DNA of 64,000 nt from Turneriella sp. (GTDB taxonomy: Bacteria > Spirochaetota > Leptospiria > Turneriellales > Turneriellaceae). Where the stretch lies: assembly GCA_019186965.1 (NCBI GenBank), contig JABARV010000015.1, positions 147,424-211,423 on the forward strand, written 5' to 3'. Each line of letters begins with the position of its first letter. Within the stretch, counting starts at the first letter, position 1. The notes under the pieces were generated by a model. The model was given only the letters and a program-made list of their open reading frames with translations, had not been told where the DNA came from and did no database searches. The position numbers and the translations under genes are program-made. Of this stretch, positions 64,000-64,000 are shown piece by piece.

Positions 64000-64000
64000 G

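Noticed and set aside
1..64000. tRNA, rRNA, CRISPR, IS transposase or integrase
   Set aside because: I looked through gaps and frames; no cloverleaf, rRNA segment, regular spaced repeats or transposase/integrase motifs were recognised by eye. A tRNA search tool would be decisive.

Overview
The window is a gene-dense chromosomal segment of a diderm (Gram-negative-type) bacterium. Outer-membrane and LPS genes (lpxC, a heptose-7-phosphate kinase), lgt/lspA lipoprotein maturation and many predicted lipoproteins show this. No rRNA, tRNA, CRISPR array, integrase or IS transposase was recognised. The gene mix suggests a spirochaete, possibly of the Leptospira/Turneriella type: a FapA/DUF342 protein, a multi-TM SpoIIE/RsbU phosphatase, GldF/GldG-like proteins, a GDEGKAK-type PurA, an AroA-Cmk fusion and DUF4398 lipoproteins. 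That placement is inference at roughly even odds; no marker gene proves it.

Layout. 1-600: 3' part of a biotin-protein ligase. 600-1600 (-): a small Cys-rich protein and a membrane-anchored methyltransferase. 1670-3486 (+): a CDF cation exporter and lpxC. 3469-6621 (-): lspA, purA, a pgsA-type gene and an unknown membrane protein. 6718-13286 (+): aspS, heptose kinase, an ABC exporter pair and fapA. 13240-15566 (-): LysM/M23 peptidase and a DegT aminotransferase. 15663-20065 (+): FAD oxidoreductase, unknown exported protein, orphan HATPase, NlpC/P60 hydrolase and an unknown. 20075-23124 (-): pcnB and a thiolase-like protein. 23333-27657: SanA-like, HDOD, TPR, EAL and outer-membrane barrel genes. 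27659-28406 (-): a lipoprotein and a small membrane protein. 28495-34387 (+): carA and the classical rimP-nusA-infB-rbfA cluster. 34408-35088 (-): SGNH hydrolase. 35089-35518: a gene-free gap filled by a large nested palindrome. 35519-51773 (+): a long run holding aroA-cmk, rpsA, GldF/GldG, SDR, TlpA-like, kup, acyl-CoA carboxylase beta, enoyl-CoA hydratase, an LTxxQ lipoprotein, a pseudo-phosphatase and an RsbU-type phosphatase. 51778-64000: PpiD-like, proA, nadD, APC permease, a possible glycosyltransferase, lgt, EI24 protein, and several exported proteins ending with a DUF4398 pair and a strong terminator.

How the genes work together. Envelope biogenesis is the main theme: lipid A, heptose, phospholipid headgroup, lipoprotein maturation, peptidoglycan hydrolases, a YibQ-like protein, a PpiD-like protein and several exported proteins of unknown role. 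A second theme is the core gene-expression machinery (rimP-nusA-infB-rbfA, rpsA, aspS, pcnB). A third is a possible branched-chain acid catabolic pair (carboxyltransferase plus hydratase), with biotin ligase elsewhere in the window.

Most notable signals: (i) a ~259-bp multi-arm palindrome whose 20-nt terminal motif recurs alone at two sites flanking the sanA-like gene and, truncated, upstream of 47.7 kb; (ii) a compact three-gene unit, LTxxQ lipoprotein / membrane GAF pseudo-phosphatase / multi-TM RsbU phosphatase, that could be an undescribed envelope-sensing partner-switch module; (iii) proteins with altered or absent catalytic residues (thiolase-like, pseudo-PP2C, EAL with a changed signature).
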